A stretch of 10,802 nucleotides of DNA, from contig CAXCCG010000077.1 in NCBI GenBank assembly GCA_963981015.1, positions 1 to 10,802 on the forward strand, written 5' to 3'. Of the stretch, positions 1 through 6,665 are shown in pieces. The notes beneath the pieces were generated by a model. It saw only the letters and a program-made list of their open reading frames with translations, was not told the DNA's origin and searched no databases. The stretch's first letter is position 1, and every line of letters starts with the position of its first letter. Made by a program: the position numbers and the translations under genes. Source of the DNA: Thiopontia sp013349825. GTDB lineage: Bacteria > Pseudomonadota > Gammaproteobacteria > GCF-002020875.

Positions 1-1102
1 ATCCAGCTTTAATATGTTGAGTTAATTGCATAAGCGGATTAACCAGCACCATAGAGATTCTTTTAGTCAAAAAAAACAGGCCTATCAACACAAAAGGAAA
101 TATTGTCAGCAGCTGATTTCTAACCTCTGCCACTGTTGCCAATATCTCCTCTTGATCTTGACGAACCACAACAGCCCACTCTAAGTCTGGGAGCCAATCC
201 CAGACCGCATAAATCGGTATACAGATACTGTTCAATACCTTCCCAGATCCTGCTTTACGATTTAATGCTTGAAGCATTGGGAAGCGCTCAGGGTAAGATA
301 TTATCAATGCCCTGCAAGTTTGAGTCTGTCTTGAAAGGTCAGTTTTTCGATGGCCTCCAATGAATACAGCACCATTACCAAGAACTCTCTTTTGAGCAAC
401 AACAATATCGCCACTATTACCCAAACCCAGCGAATCATTTAATAGATCATCTAGTCGCTCTAATGAAAAGGGGCGTACCAATACAGCCTCCATCTCCCCG
501 GAGGAAGCAACCCCTTCAACAGCAATAGGAATGGCCATCAATACGGTTGACATTTCCAGTAAATCCAAATAGCCATATTTAGAGACAGAAAACTCCTCCG
601 CATCCAAAACTTGCTTTAATAACTCGGAAAGTATGGACTTACCATAAAAACCCTCTTCGGTTAATAACAAGCCAACTTCGCTATCCATCTTTTCCTGAAG
701 AGAGAACGCAAGCTCACCATCTTTTGTAACCAAGAACAGGTCATCAACCCCTTGAAGGCTTAACACTGATTGATAACTGTCTCGAAACTGGGTTGCCTCA
801 AACTGATATACCTTGCTTTCAGCCCCATGAACCTGATAATTCCGAGCTATCTTTTTTATACCATGTTGAAAGCCAATCCCGTTTGAAATCTCAACCATCC
901 ACTGCTTTTGTTCATCAAAGAGCTGCTGAATACGTGTCTTGCGAAATTCTGCTTGGTATTGGAGAGCGTCTATTGCCGCGCTCTCTAATGATTGAACAGA
1001 TAGATAAAATGTGACCCATCCGACGAGAAGTGTTGTAATGAACAGAACCAAGAAGACACTCATAAACAAATGAGTTTTGATGCTCTTCTCTCTTTTTTTC
1101 AT
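1..1102 (-). CDS. Membrane sensor protein with periplasmic Cache-like domain and start of HAMP (partial, runs off left edge)
   Basis: An open frame without stops runs from an ATG at 1102 to the left edge (367 full codons seen); I checked its frame at several points and found no frameshift. The start is supported by GAGGAG at about 1111-1116, eight bases upstream. After a basic N-terminus (MKKREKSIKTH) there is one membrane helix at about residues 13-33, then roughly 295 periplasmic residues, a second helix at about 335-352 (FPFVLIGLFFL), and VNPLMQLTQHIKAG, which looks like the first HAMP helix. This layout is typical of sensor histidine kinases, chemotaxis receptors and diguanylate cyclases with a double-Cache ligand domain. 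The output domain lies outside the window, so the class cannot be decided. The gene is separated from the DGR operon by about 420 bases of repeat material, and nothing links it functionally to the DGR. Confidence 0.8.
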   Translation of the reverse strand, partial: MKKREKSIKTHLFMSVFLVLFITTLLVGWVTFYLSVQSLESAAIDALQYQAEFRKTRIQQLFDEQKQWMVEISNGIGFQHGIKKIARNYQVHGAESKVYQFEATQFRDSYQSVLSLQGVDDLFLVTKDGELAFSLQEKMDSEVGLLLTEEGFYGKSILSELLKQVLDAEEFSVSKYGYLDLLEMSTVLMAIPIAVEGVASSGEMEAVLVRPFSLERLDDLLNDSLGLGNSGDIVVAQKRVLGNGAVFIGGHRKTDLSRQTQTCRALIISYPERFPMLQALNRKAGSGKVLNSICIPIYAVWDWLPDLEWAVVVRQDQEEILATVAEVRNQLLTIFPFVLIGLFFLTKRISMVLVNPLMQLTQHIKAG

Positions 1103-1130
1103 CCTTAATACTCCTCAAGTAAACGGATAT

Positions 1131-1139
1131 ATCATACCA
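1131..1139 (-). promoter_or_regulatory. Possible extended -10 promoter of the sensor gene
   Basis: On the minus strand TGGTATGAT reads as an extended -10 element (TGnTATGAT). It lies about 29 bases upstream of the ATG at 1102, with the ribosome site between. No good -35 box stands 16-18 bases further upstream, where the MITE-like end CTTAAG begins. A TTGACG is present, but only nine bases from the -10, which is too close. Weak evidence from sequence alone. Confidence 0.3.
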
Positions 1140-1153
1140 ACAAAACGTCAATA

Positions 1154-1321
1154 CTTAAGGAACCCCTGAATAAGTCATGTGTAAATGCCTAACGCCCATA
1201 GCGCCCAATATCTTCGTTGAAAACCTTGCTAATAGCCCGCTATTGGCTGCGATCTTCGCCTTGATCTTGAACACTATGGACGTAATTCAAATTACCCAGA
1301 CTTGTTCAGAGGTTCCTTAAG
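1154..1321. mobile_element. MITE-like element, 168 bp, with 23-bp terminal inverted repeats
   Basis: The ends 1154-1176 and 1299-1321 are inverted copies of each other, differing at 2 of 23 positions. Both start with the palindromic hexamer CTTAAG followed by GAACC. The interior has no plausible coding frame. The size, inverted ends and lack of a gene fit a non-autonomous miniature inverted-repeat element. No clear target-site duplication is visible outside the CTTAAG ends, so the mechanism and parent insertion sequence are unknown. It could instead be a structured intergenic repeat of the host genome. Confidence 0.65.
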
Positions 1322-1404
1322 GAATCTAGGAATAAGTCTGGGCAAAATGAATCGTATTCATAGCGCACAAGATCAAGGCGCACCCTGAAAGATTGCAGCC
1401 AATA
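1316..1404. mobile_element. Truncated, inverted second copy of the MITE-like element
   Basis: Reading the plus strand from 1316, CTTAAGGAA, then AAGTCTGGG, CAAGATCAAGGCG and GCAGCCAAT follow in the same order as in the reverse complement of the intact element at 1154-1321. The two copies share the CTTAAG at 1316-1321 and point away from each other. The copy is diverged and lacks its second end. It breaks off at about 1401-1404, exactly where similarity to the lipase-like gene begins. Confidence 0.55.
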
Positions 1405-1462
1405 CAGCCTCTTCTGCCTGTTCAAAGTTCTCATCGGCCAACAGTCTGTAGATATAACTTTG
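1401..1462 (-). pseudogene. Relic of a second lipase-like target gene
   Basis: This 62-bp stretch matches 8867-8928 inside the lipase-like gene with only four mismatches and no gap. On the minus strand it reads QSYIYRLLADENFEQAEEAV, against QSYIYRLLADGNFEQAEETV in the intact gene; two differences are silent and two change the residue (G to E, T to A). The frame runs a little further upstream (EQLSSQHSKVWLNG) but meets an in-frame TGA just past it, and downstream it enters the repeat copy. It is therefore a fragment, not a gene. It suggests a paralogue once lay here, or a piece was copied here during a rearrangement. Confidence 0.75.
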
Positions 1463-1523
1463 TCCATTTAACCAAACTTTACTGTGCTGACTGCTCAACT
1501 GCTCTCAGCAGACCGACCTACCC

Positions 1524-4500
1524 TTACCTCACACCAAGAGTTAAATAATCCGCATCTAGCGTTCCAAACATCAAAACAGCTAAATTAGCCGGTGTATCAA
1601 CGTACATAACCGCACCATCACCAAACATTTGTACCGTACCATTGGCTGTCTGAGGGTAATCATAGGAGAGGTTATAAGCATTCCACCCTTCCGTCGCTGT
1701 AGAAGAGGCTTCCACACCATCTAATGCCAGATGATCAATCGTGACCAAGGCACCCTCTATATGCAACGCAAACCCCTGATAACCTGAAACATCCACATTA
1801 CAATGAGCACCACTCCTACCCTGAGCCAAGAGCTGATAGTCATCATAAACCGTAGTGATTGATTTCTCAGTCGGCTCCCCTCTGTAATCGGTATCCTCAT
1901 AAGCAGGGATACCATACAGACTCCACCCGTCTCCTGTTGAATTGATCGCAGCGGTAGCTTGTTGGGCATGGATGTAGTACCCCGCCTCCTGATCCAGTTG
2001 CTGTAGTGAATTAAGGAATACCGGCACCCCATCAACATAAGACTGCCAGCCACCCCTCCCTTTCTTCCACCCCCAGACAGCATCACTCTGAGTGTTGGTA
2101 AGCAGCTCTGAAGGCACTGTGTTCGCGGCGGTGATTCCTACCAAATTCCACCCAATCGCCCACGATGGATGACCGCTTGTCTCTTGCCCCTGTAGCGTAA
2201 AGGAGAGATCTGAAGCCTCTTCGGAAACATAAACCCAATACCCTTTCCCCGCCTCTAACGAACTGAGCGAGTTAATCGCTGTCTGGCCTGAAATGTAGAA
2301 CTTCCAACCCGCTGTCCCGTCATAACGCCAGATTGATTCAACCCCCGTTAACTGGGCCAGCTCTTGAAGCGCACCCTCATTCGGAAGCAGTGGAATACCC
2401 AGTAAATTCCACCCTGACTTCAGTGAATAGTATTGGCTTACTAAAACAGCATCACTATTCGATGAGACTGAACAGCTCCCTAATATTTCAGGGTCAAAGC
2501 TGTCCGTACCACCACCTCCACCGCCACCACTCTGCTCACTCCATCGGGTTGCATCCAGAGGATAGGGGTCCTTGCTATCAACAACCCCATCATAGTCATC
2601 ATCAAGACCATTAATCTCATAACCATTAAGAATGGCTTCACCATAACTATAGGTAGAGACCCCATCCACATAGACCGGTGTAGTACTATCGGCCAGCTCT
2701 AACCCCCAAAGCAGATCCGCAAAATCAGGAATTCCATTACCATTTTGGTCTTCCGTAAAGAGCGGATTATTGGGCCAAAGATCATGAATATCTTGTACTC
2801 CATCATAATCCCCATCGGTGAAGCTGACCTCAAACGGGGTCTGTATATAGGAGTAGATATCATTGACACCATTCTTAAGCCTGAATGTGAGCGTATGGTA
2901 ACCCTCATCAAGCTCTGAGCTATCGATCACATAACCCGAAAAACCGACCATCTCAACAGGTGTCTCCTGCAACACCCGGCTCCCGATGCGAATCTGTTCA
3001 ATCGTCGTATGCTGCGCAGGGTCGGGCTGTAAAGCATCGACCATAACAAAGCTACCCTGCTGCTGAATAACTGGAGCACGCAAATGGTCCAGAGTCACGC
3101 TCAATGAGTCGCCTTTCTCAACGATTGATGCACTCATATTCAGAGTTGCCGATGGCATTAACATCATACGACTCATCACCTCTGTCAATTGAGCGCGTGT
3201 CACTAAATCTTGTGGATTGACGCTGGTGTCGCGCATAAACAGTCCATGCAAGTGAACCAATTGGGCCTCATAGAGACGGTCTGCACTACTGAAACAGTTT
3301 TGTTGAGTCGTCGACGCACAAAGGGGGGCAGAAAATTGGGGCAGATCACCCTCTAAACCGAGCTCAGAGACCCTCTCTTTCAACCCCAATAACGTTACCA
3401 TCAAACGACTGATTGCCTCATTGGTGGGGGCTGCAGCAAGGTTTGTATCCACATCCAGGCCATTGAGCAGTCGTGCCGTTGTGTAATAGGGGTCCACCCA
3501 CACAGGGACAGGACCAGGTGCCTTTAACAGTGCATCTGTTGGGATTGTTACAGCCCCATGATAAGCCGCTGCACCGACAACCATTGCCAGCATTTCAGAC
3601 CAACTGGGCTGATCATCCGGATAAAAGTTACGGGTACCACTTTCTGCATTCCCAACCACCAACCCCTGTAATGTGGCATAGGCAATATAATCATCATGGG
3701 CACCACTACCGTCCACGTCAGCATAGAGATCCAGAACATTACCCTCGGTAAAAGTCAGCACATCAATGGTCGACTCACTGCTCTCCAAGCCATCACTGAC
3801 CGCAACTGTGATGGTATGGTGAATTTGACCATCATTGTAGTTTGCACTGAACCGATTGCCATTGATCGAGGCACCACTGCCAGAGACAATTGAATAACTC
3901 AATGTATCACCATCCGCATCTACAGCGATAAGATCCAGAATCAAGTCACTATTGACCATTCCAGCCACCTGCAGTGGCTGGTTACGACTAAATTGCGGAG
4001 GATGGTTGGTTCGCAACTTAACCCAGAAGGTATCGGAATTTCCCACCTTTACCGTCTCTCCACTGCCATCCACCAGCTTCCAGACCGACTCTTTAAATAC
4101 CTCTGAGCCCCCCCCTTTTACACGGATGGGTAGCTCCACCAAAAACGCTCCATCAACAGACACATCTCCAATAGAAATCTCGCTACCGGACACATAATCC
4201 GTGCTTACCAAGTCACTATCGGCAGAGACCATGACCGCCTTCAGTCCAGAAATTGCTACATTCCCATTTCTGAAACTCCACTGTTTGGTCGCCTGCGTGT
4301 ACTCCTGTCGGTTGGTCCCTGTCACCATCACACCATCTTGCAGGTTCTCAGAAAGCAGAGATACTTTTGGCACCGGGGACAAAAAGGGCAAAGCCTGTCC
4401 GCCGCGCACGAGACGAACATATACGTTGTTGTTCTTAGAGAGCCTGCCGTCGCTGCCACCGTAGAAATAGACATGCCACGCGTAAGTCGAACTGCCGGCA

Positions 4501-4898
4501 TACGGCGACGAAGACCAATAATACGAATTCTCTGTGTTGGGAAAATAATTGTCATTGATTGCAGGACTGTAACAGCTCATCTCTACCAACGAGGCGAGCT
4601 CACTCAGGTTGGGGAGTCTCCAATCATCATATCCGGCAAACTGTTCGGTATCTGCCGCCTGGAGCGCCTGTTGCCAGGTTTTTGTCTCTACGGCACCACT
4701 ACTGCAGTCACTGCCACTGAGTCCCTGGGAGCACTGTTTCCAGATCAGTCCACTCTGCAGATCAGTGATGGTGCCGTCACTGTTGTCTCGGTAACGGCTG
4801 TCGGGGGCAGTGACAAAAATTGTATCACTACAGGTCTGAGCCCAGACGACTGGATAGAGATTCAACAGTAGAGTCAATAGGAGTATTTTTTTTATCAT
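1524..4898 (-). CDS. DGR target protein 2: secreted multidomain surface protein with internal variable lectin-like domain
   Basis: Encodes 1124 residues. A signal peptide covers residues 1-20 (basic start, LLLLTLLL core, likely cut after VWA). Residues about 30-168 form a DUF1566/Lcl-type domain with the C-type-lectin-like marks DDWRLPN and YYWSSSP, ending in VRLVRGG; codons 123-167 are variable repeat VR2. Then come Ig/cadherin-like modules (about 180-380, with NHPPQF and DADGDTLSYSI), three diverged SLH-like segments (about 402-448, 468-506, 548-579), thrombospondin-3-like acidic repeats (DGDYDGVQD, DQNGNGIPD, DDDYDGVVD at 695-780), a Gly-7 linker at 791-797, and two to three GWNLLGIP/GYWVY repeats (829-1000). 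Its ATG overlaps the RT stop as ATGA and has no Shine-Dalgarno, so translation is probably coupled to RT. The likely role is a displayed binding protein; the ligand is unknown. The SLH assignment is tentative. Confidence 0.9.
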   Translation of the reverse strand: MIKKILLLTLLLNLYPVVWAQTCSDTIFVTAPDSRYRDNSDGTITDLQSGLIWKQCSQGLSGSDCSSGAVETKTWQQALQAADTEQFAGYDDWRLPNLSELASLVEMSCYSPAINDNYFPNTENSYYWSSSPYAGSSTYAWHVYFYGGSDGRLSKNNNVYVRLVRGGQALPFLSPVPKVSLLSENLQDGVMVTGTNRQEYTQATKQWSFRNGNVAISGLKAVMVSADSDLVSTDYVSGSEISIGDVSVDGAFLVELPIRVKGGGSEVFKESVWKLVDGSGETVKVGNSDTFWVKLRTNHPPQFSRNQPLQVAGMVNSDLILDLIAVDADGDTLSYSIVSGSGASINGNRFSANYNDGQIHHTITVAVSDGLESSESTIDVLTFTEGNVLDLYADVDGSGAHDDYIAYATLQGLVVGNAESGTRNFYPDDQPSWSEMLAMVVGAAAYHGAVTIPTDALLKAPGPVPVWVDPYYTTARLLNGLDVDTNLAAAPTNEAISRLMVTLLGLKERVSELGLEGDLPQFSAPLCASTTQQNCFSSADRLYEAQLVHLHGLFMRDTSVNPQDLVTRAQLTEVMSRMMLMPSATLNMSASIVEKGDSLSVTLDHLRAPVIQQQGSFVMVDALQPDPAQHTTIEQIRIGSRVLQETPVEMVGFSGYVIDSSELDEGYHTLTFRLKNGVNDIYSYIQTPFEVSFTDGDYDGVQDIHDLWPNNPLFTEDQNGNGIPDFADLLWGLELADSTTPVYVDGVSTYSYGEAILNGYEINGLDDDYDGVVDSKDPYPLDATRWSEQSGGGGGGGTDSFDPEILGSCSVSSNSDAVLVSQYYSLKSGWNLLGIPLLPNEGALQELAQLTGVESIWRYDGTAGWKFYISGQTAINSLSSLEAGKGYWVYVSEEASDLSFTLQGQETSGHPSWAIGWNLVGITAANTVPSELLTNTQSDAVWGWKKGRGGWQSYVDGVPVFLNSLQQLDQEAGYYIHAQQATAAINSTGDGWSLYGIPAYEDTDYRGEPTEKSITTVYDDYQLLAQGRSGAHCNVDVSGYQGFALHIEGALVTIDHLALDGVEASSTATEGWNAYNLSYDYPQTANGTVQMFGDGAVMYVDTPANLAVLMFGTLDADYLTLGVR
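4398..4422 (-). promoter_or_regulatory. Putative initiation-of-mutagenic-homing (IMH) segment of VR2
   Basis: This is the invariant GC-rich 3' end of VR2 (coding strand), ending GTGCGCGGCGGA and then CAG. The template has the same 25 bases but continues with GCG. In characterised DGRs the 3' end of VR marks where cDNA joins and sets homing direction. The assignment here is by position and identity only. Confidence 0.6.
4398..4531 (-). repeat. DGR variable repeat VR2 (inside target 2)
   Basis: This stretch aligns without gaps to the template repeat 6474-6607 (offset 2076). It differs at 21 positions, and all 21 are adenines in the TR coding strand. The first 25 coding bases (4507-4531) and last 25 (4398-4422) are identical to TR. 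Changed codons include Asn to Tyr, Gly, Ser, Thr, His and Leu, plus the last Lys codon to Val, giving 14 residue changes. Three consecutive AAC codons (residues NNN before VYV) remain as in TR. Unlike most known VRs it is followed by about 957 further codons. Confidence 0.96.
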
Positions 4899-6466
4899 GC
4901 GATTTTTGGGGAGAGATTAGAGGTTTCAGGGGGGCACGGCGCAATATAGAGTGTTCGCAAGGCGCGCCGTTTCAGGCCACCACGGAGAAATCCTTCTTCG
5001 GCGACAAAGAGGAATGAGATCTGCTGTTTCTGAAGCTTTCTGTTCAGACTACGATAACTGCTGAAACTAAATTCCAGTGTCTGCTCAAAGCCACTTCGAC
5101 TCTGTAACTTTACACCTCGCCACTGTAACAATCGGGGAATCTGCTCTAACAGCACCGTCACATCCCGATTAAAAAGCATGACGGAACGACCCATCTGTAT
5201 CAGACTGATGGGGATCGGTGCTCTCTGCACTATGCTAGCGGCCCAGTGGCTAAAGTAGCGCCACTGGCTTCTGAACGAGGTGACACTTTGCGGTTCCCAG
5301 CGCGGCCTCAGTTTGGTTGGGGTTGATTCAAACAGCAGCTTGAGCCAACCAAATTCACTCCAGATTTGCTGCTGCAGTCGATTGCTATTGGCGTGACGAA
5401 AGTGGCCCAGATAGCTGGCGAGGGCAGCCCTTAGCTGCTCACGTAACTGTGGGGAGAGATTGAGCTGCCCACCATGCCAGAGCTGCTGTTGAAAGCTACG
5501 TAACTTGTCACGCAAATTTCCCACCACGCGACGACGCACCAACCGATAGTGTGGACGAACGATATAGCCGAGGAAATCAGCCCCCGCATGAGTGGGCCGC
5601 AGGATCTGCCCCGCTTTCAGCTGAAGGTCGAGACGTTCATTCAAAAACTGCTCAATCTGATGCTGCCACTGCTGCAACTGCACCTGGTTGGGATCCAACA
5701 GGATAAAATCATCCACATAACGCAGGTAGTAGCGGCACTTAAGCTGGTGTTTGATAAACTGATCTAACTCGTTCATGTAGACATTTGCAAAGAACTGGCT
5801 GGTGAGGTTTCCAATCGGCAGCCCTTTACCGGGCGCCGCCATCGACAGTCGCTTATGGTCTGGTACCGCCTTGAACGCCTGCAGATCTCCCCGGTAGGTA
5901 ACGTTCTCTGCCGGGTTGTGTTGCAGGATGACTTTTGTGAGCCAATAGAGTTGATTGGCCTCATCACGCTGCAGTTTCTGTTGCTCAACAGCCTTGAGAA
6001 ATCTCCGCTTAATCATCCCCAGTAGCCGGATACGGTCAATAGTATTAAAGAAATTACGGATATCCAACTGCAGAAACCAGGCCGTTTTATTGCCGTTATC
6101 GCTTACCGAGCGCATAAAATGACCAAGACGCTCTACTGCGCTATGTATCCCCCTCCCCTTACGATTGGAGTAGAGGTCATGGATAAAGATCGGCTCATAG
6201 AGCACCTCCAGCCGGGGTACCAGTAGGTGGTGTACCACGCGGTCCGTGAAATCTGCAGCATGGATCTCGCGCATTTTCGGTTGCTGTGCGAGGAAACAGA
6301 GAGAGCGGGAGGGGGCATACTGGCGACTCTGCAGGGCTTTTAAGGTCTCGACCAGATGGTCCAGCAAATGCACCTCATAGCGTTGTGCATTTGCGCTCCC
6401 TCGCTTTCTCCTGCGGCAGCTACGATAAGCCTGCCAAAGAGAGCGAAAGGAGAAGAGATCCTCCAC
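4895..6466 (-). CDS. DGR reverse transcriptase
   Basis: Copies TR RNA into adenine-mutated cDNA. Taking GTG at 6466 as start gives 523 residues; motif A QLDIRNFF lies at about 133-140, the DGR-specific GLPIGNLTSQFF at 215-226, and catalytic YVDD at 250-253. GTG is preferred because GGAG stands six bases upstream. The in-frame ATG at 6496 lies inside TR with no ribosome site and would add ten residues. DGR RTs are usually about 300-450 residues. Here roughly 140 extra residues (about 381-523) follow the polymerase and thumb part. That tail contains VMLFNRDVTVLLEQIP and later FLRGGLKRRALRTLY, and its pattern recalls a MutS domain-I-like fold, which is a tentative call. The stop TGA overlaps the ATG of target 2. 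The gene follows TR directly. Confidence 0.96.
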   Translation of the reverse strand: MEDLFSFRSLWQAYRSCRRRKRGSANAQRYEVHLLDHLVETLKALQSRQYAPSRSLCFLAQQPKMREIHAADFTDRVVHHLLVPRLEVLYEPIFIHDLYSNRKGRGIHSAVERLGHFMRSVSDNGNKTAWFLQLDIRNFFNTIDRIRLLGMIKRRFLKAVEQQKLQRDEANQLYWLTKVILQHNPAENVTYRGDLQAFKAVPDHKRLSMAAPGKGLPIGNLTSQFFANVYMNELDQFIKHQLKCRYYLRYVDDFILLDPNQVQLQQWQHQIEQFLNERLDLQLKAGQILRPTHAGADFLGYIVRPHYRLVRRRVVGNLRDKLRSFQQQLWHGGQLNLSPQLREQLRAALASYLGHFRHANSNRLQQQIWSEFGWLKLLFESTPTKLRPRWEPQSVTSFRSQWRYFSHWAASIVQRAPIPISLIQMGRSVMLFNRDVTVLLEQIPRLLQWRGVKLQSRSGFEQTLEFSFSSYRSLNRKLQKQQISFLFVAEEGFLRGGLKRRALRTLYIAPCPPETSNLSPKIA

Positions 6467-6472
6467 ATCACG

Positions 6473-6476
6473 CTCC
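6473..6476 (-). promoter_or_regulatory. RT ribosome binding site formed at the end of the template repeat
   Basis: GGAG sits six bases before the GTG at 6466. Its first three bases are the last bases shared by TR and both VRs (GGCGGA). The final G is the first base where TR differs from the VRs, which continue CAG. The site decides the GTG start over the ATG at 6496. Confidence 0.45.
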
Positions 6477-6607
6477 GCCGCGCACGAGACGAACATATTT
6501 GTTGTTGTTCTTATTGTTTCTGTTGTCGTTGCCATTGTTGAAATTGACATTCCACGCGTTATTCGAATTGTTGGCATTCGGCGACGAAGACCAATAATAC
6601 GAATTCT
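6474..6607 (-). repeat. DGR template repeat (TR)
   Basis: This is the 134-bp non-coding template for both variable repeats. Read in the lectin frame it is dominated by AAC/AAT codons (16 in the core PNANNSNNAWNVNF and onward, ending VRLVRGGA and TGA). Its coding strand holds 47 adenines; 31 of them are altered in at least one VR, and no non-adenine base is altered. It lies between avd and RT in the classical order. The lectin frame continues upstream a little (CVNKQKFTGQNS), as if TR came from a former VR gene, but there is no sign that this frame is expressed as a protein. Confidence 0.97.
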
Positions 6608-6665
6608 GACCAGTGAACTTCTGTTTGTTGACACACATCCATGCGGTAGTGTGAAACAAAACGGT

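Noticed and set aside
136..1014. Short plus-strand frames and a 78-codon minus frame over the sensor gene
   Set aside because: They are shadows of the continuous minus-strand sensor frame that runs to the left edge.
1495..1515. Small inverted repeat (CTGCT/AGCAG) just after target 2 as a terminator
   Set aside because: The stem is only five pairs and is not followed by a T run; too weak to call.
2480..2671. Glycine-codon run as a microsatellite or CRISPR-like repeat
   Set aside because: It encodes the Gly-7 linker of target 2; there are no spaced repeats.
4338..4871. 177-codon plus-strand frame opposite the start of target 2
   Set aside because: It lies antisense to the signal peptide and lectin domain, has no recognisable family and crosses VR2; best read as a shadow.
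6468..6659. 63-codon open frame across the template repeat as a small gene
   Set aside because: It is the lectin-frame reading of TR, with an extreme Asn run and no ribosome site; TR acts as a template, not as a protein gene.
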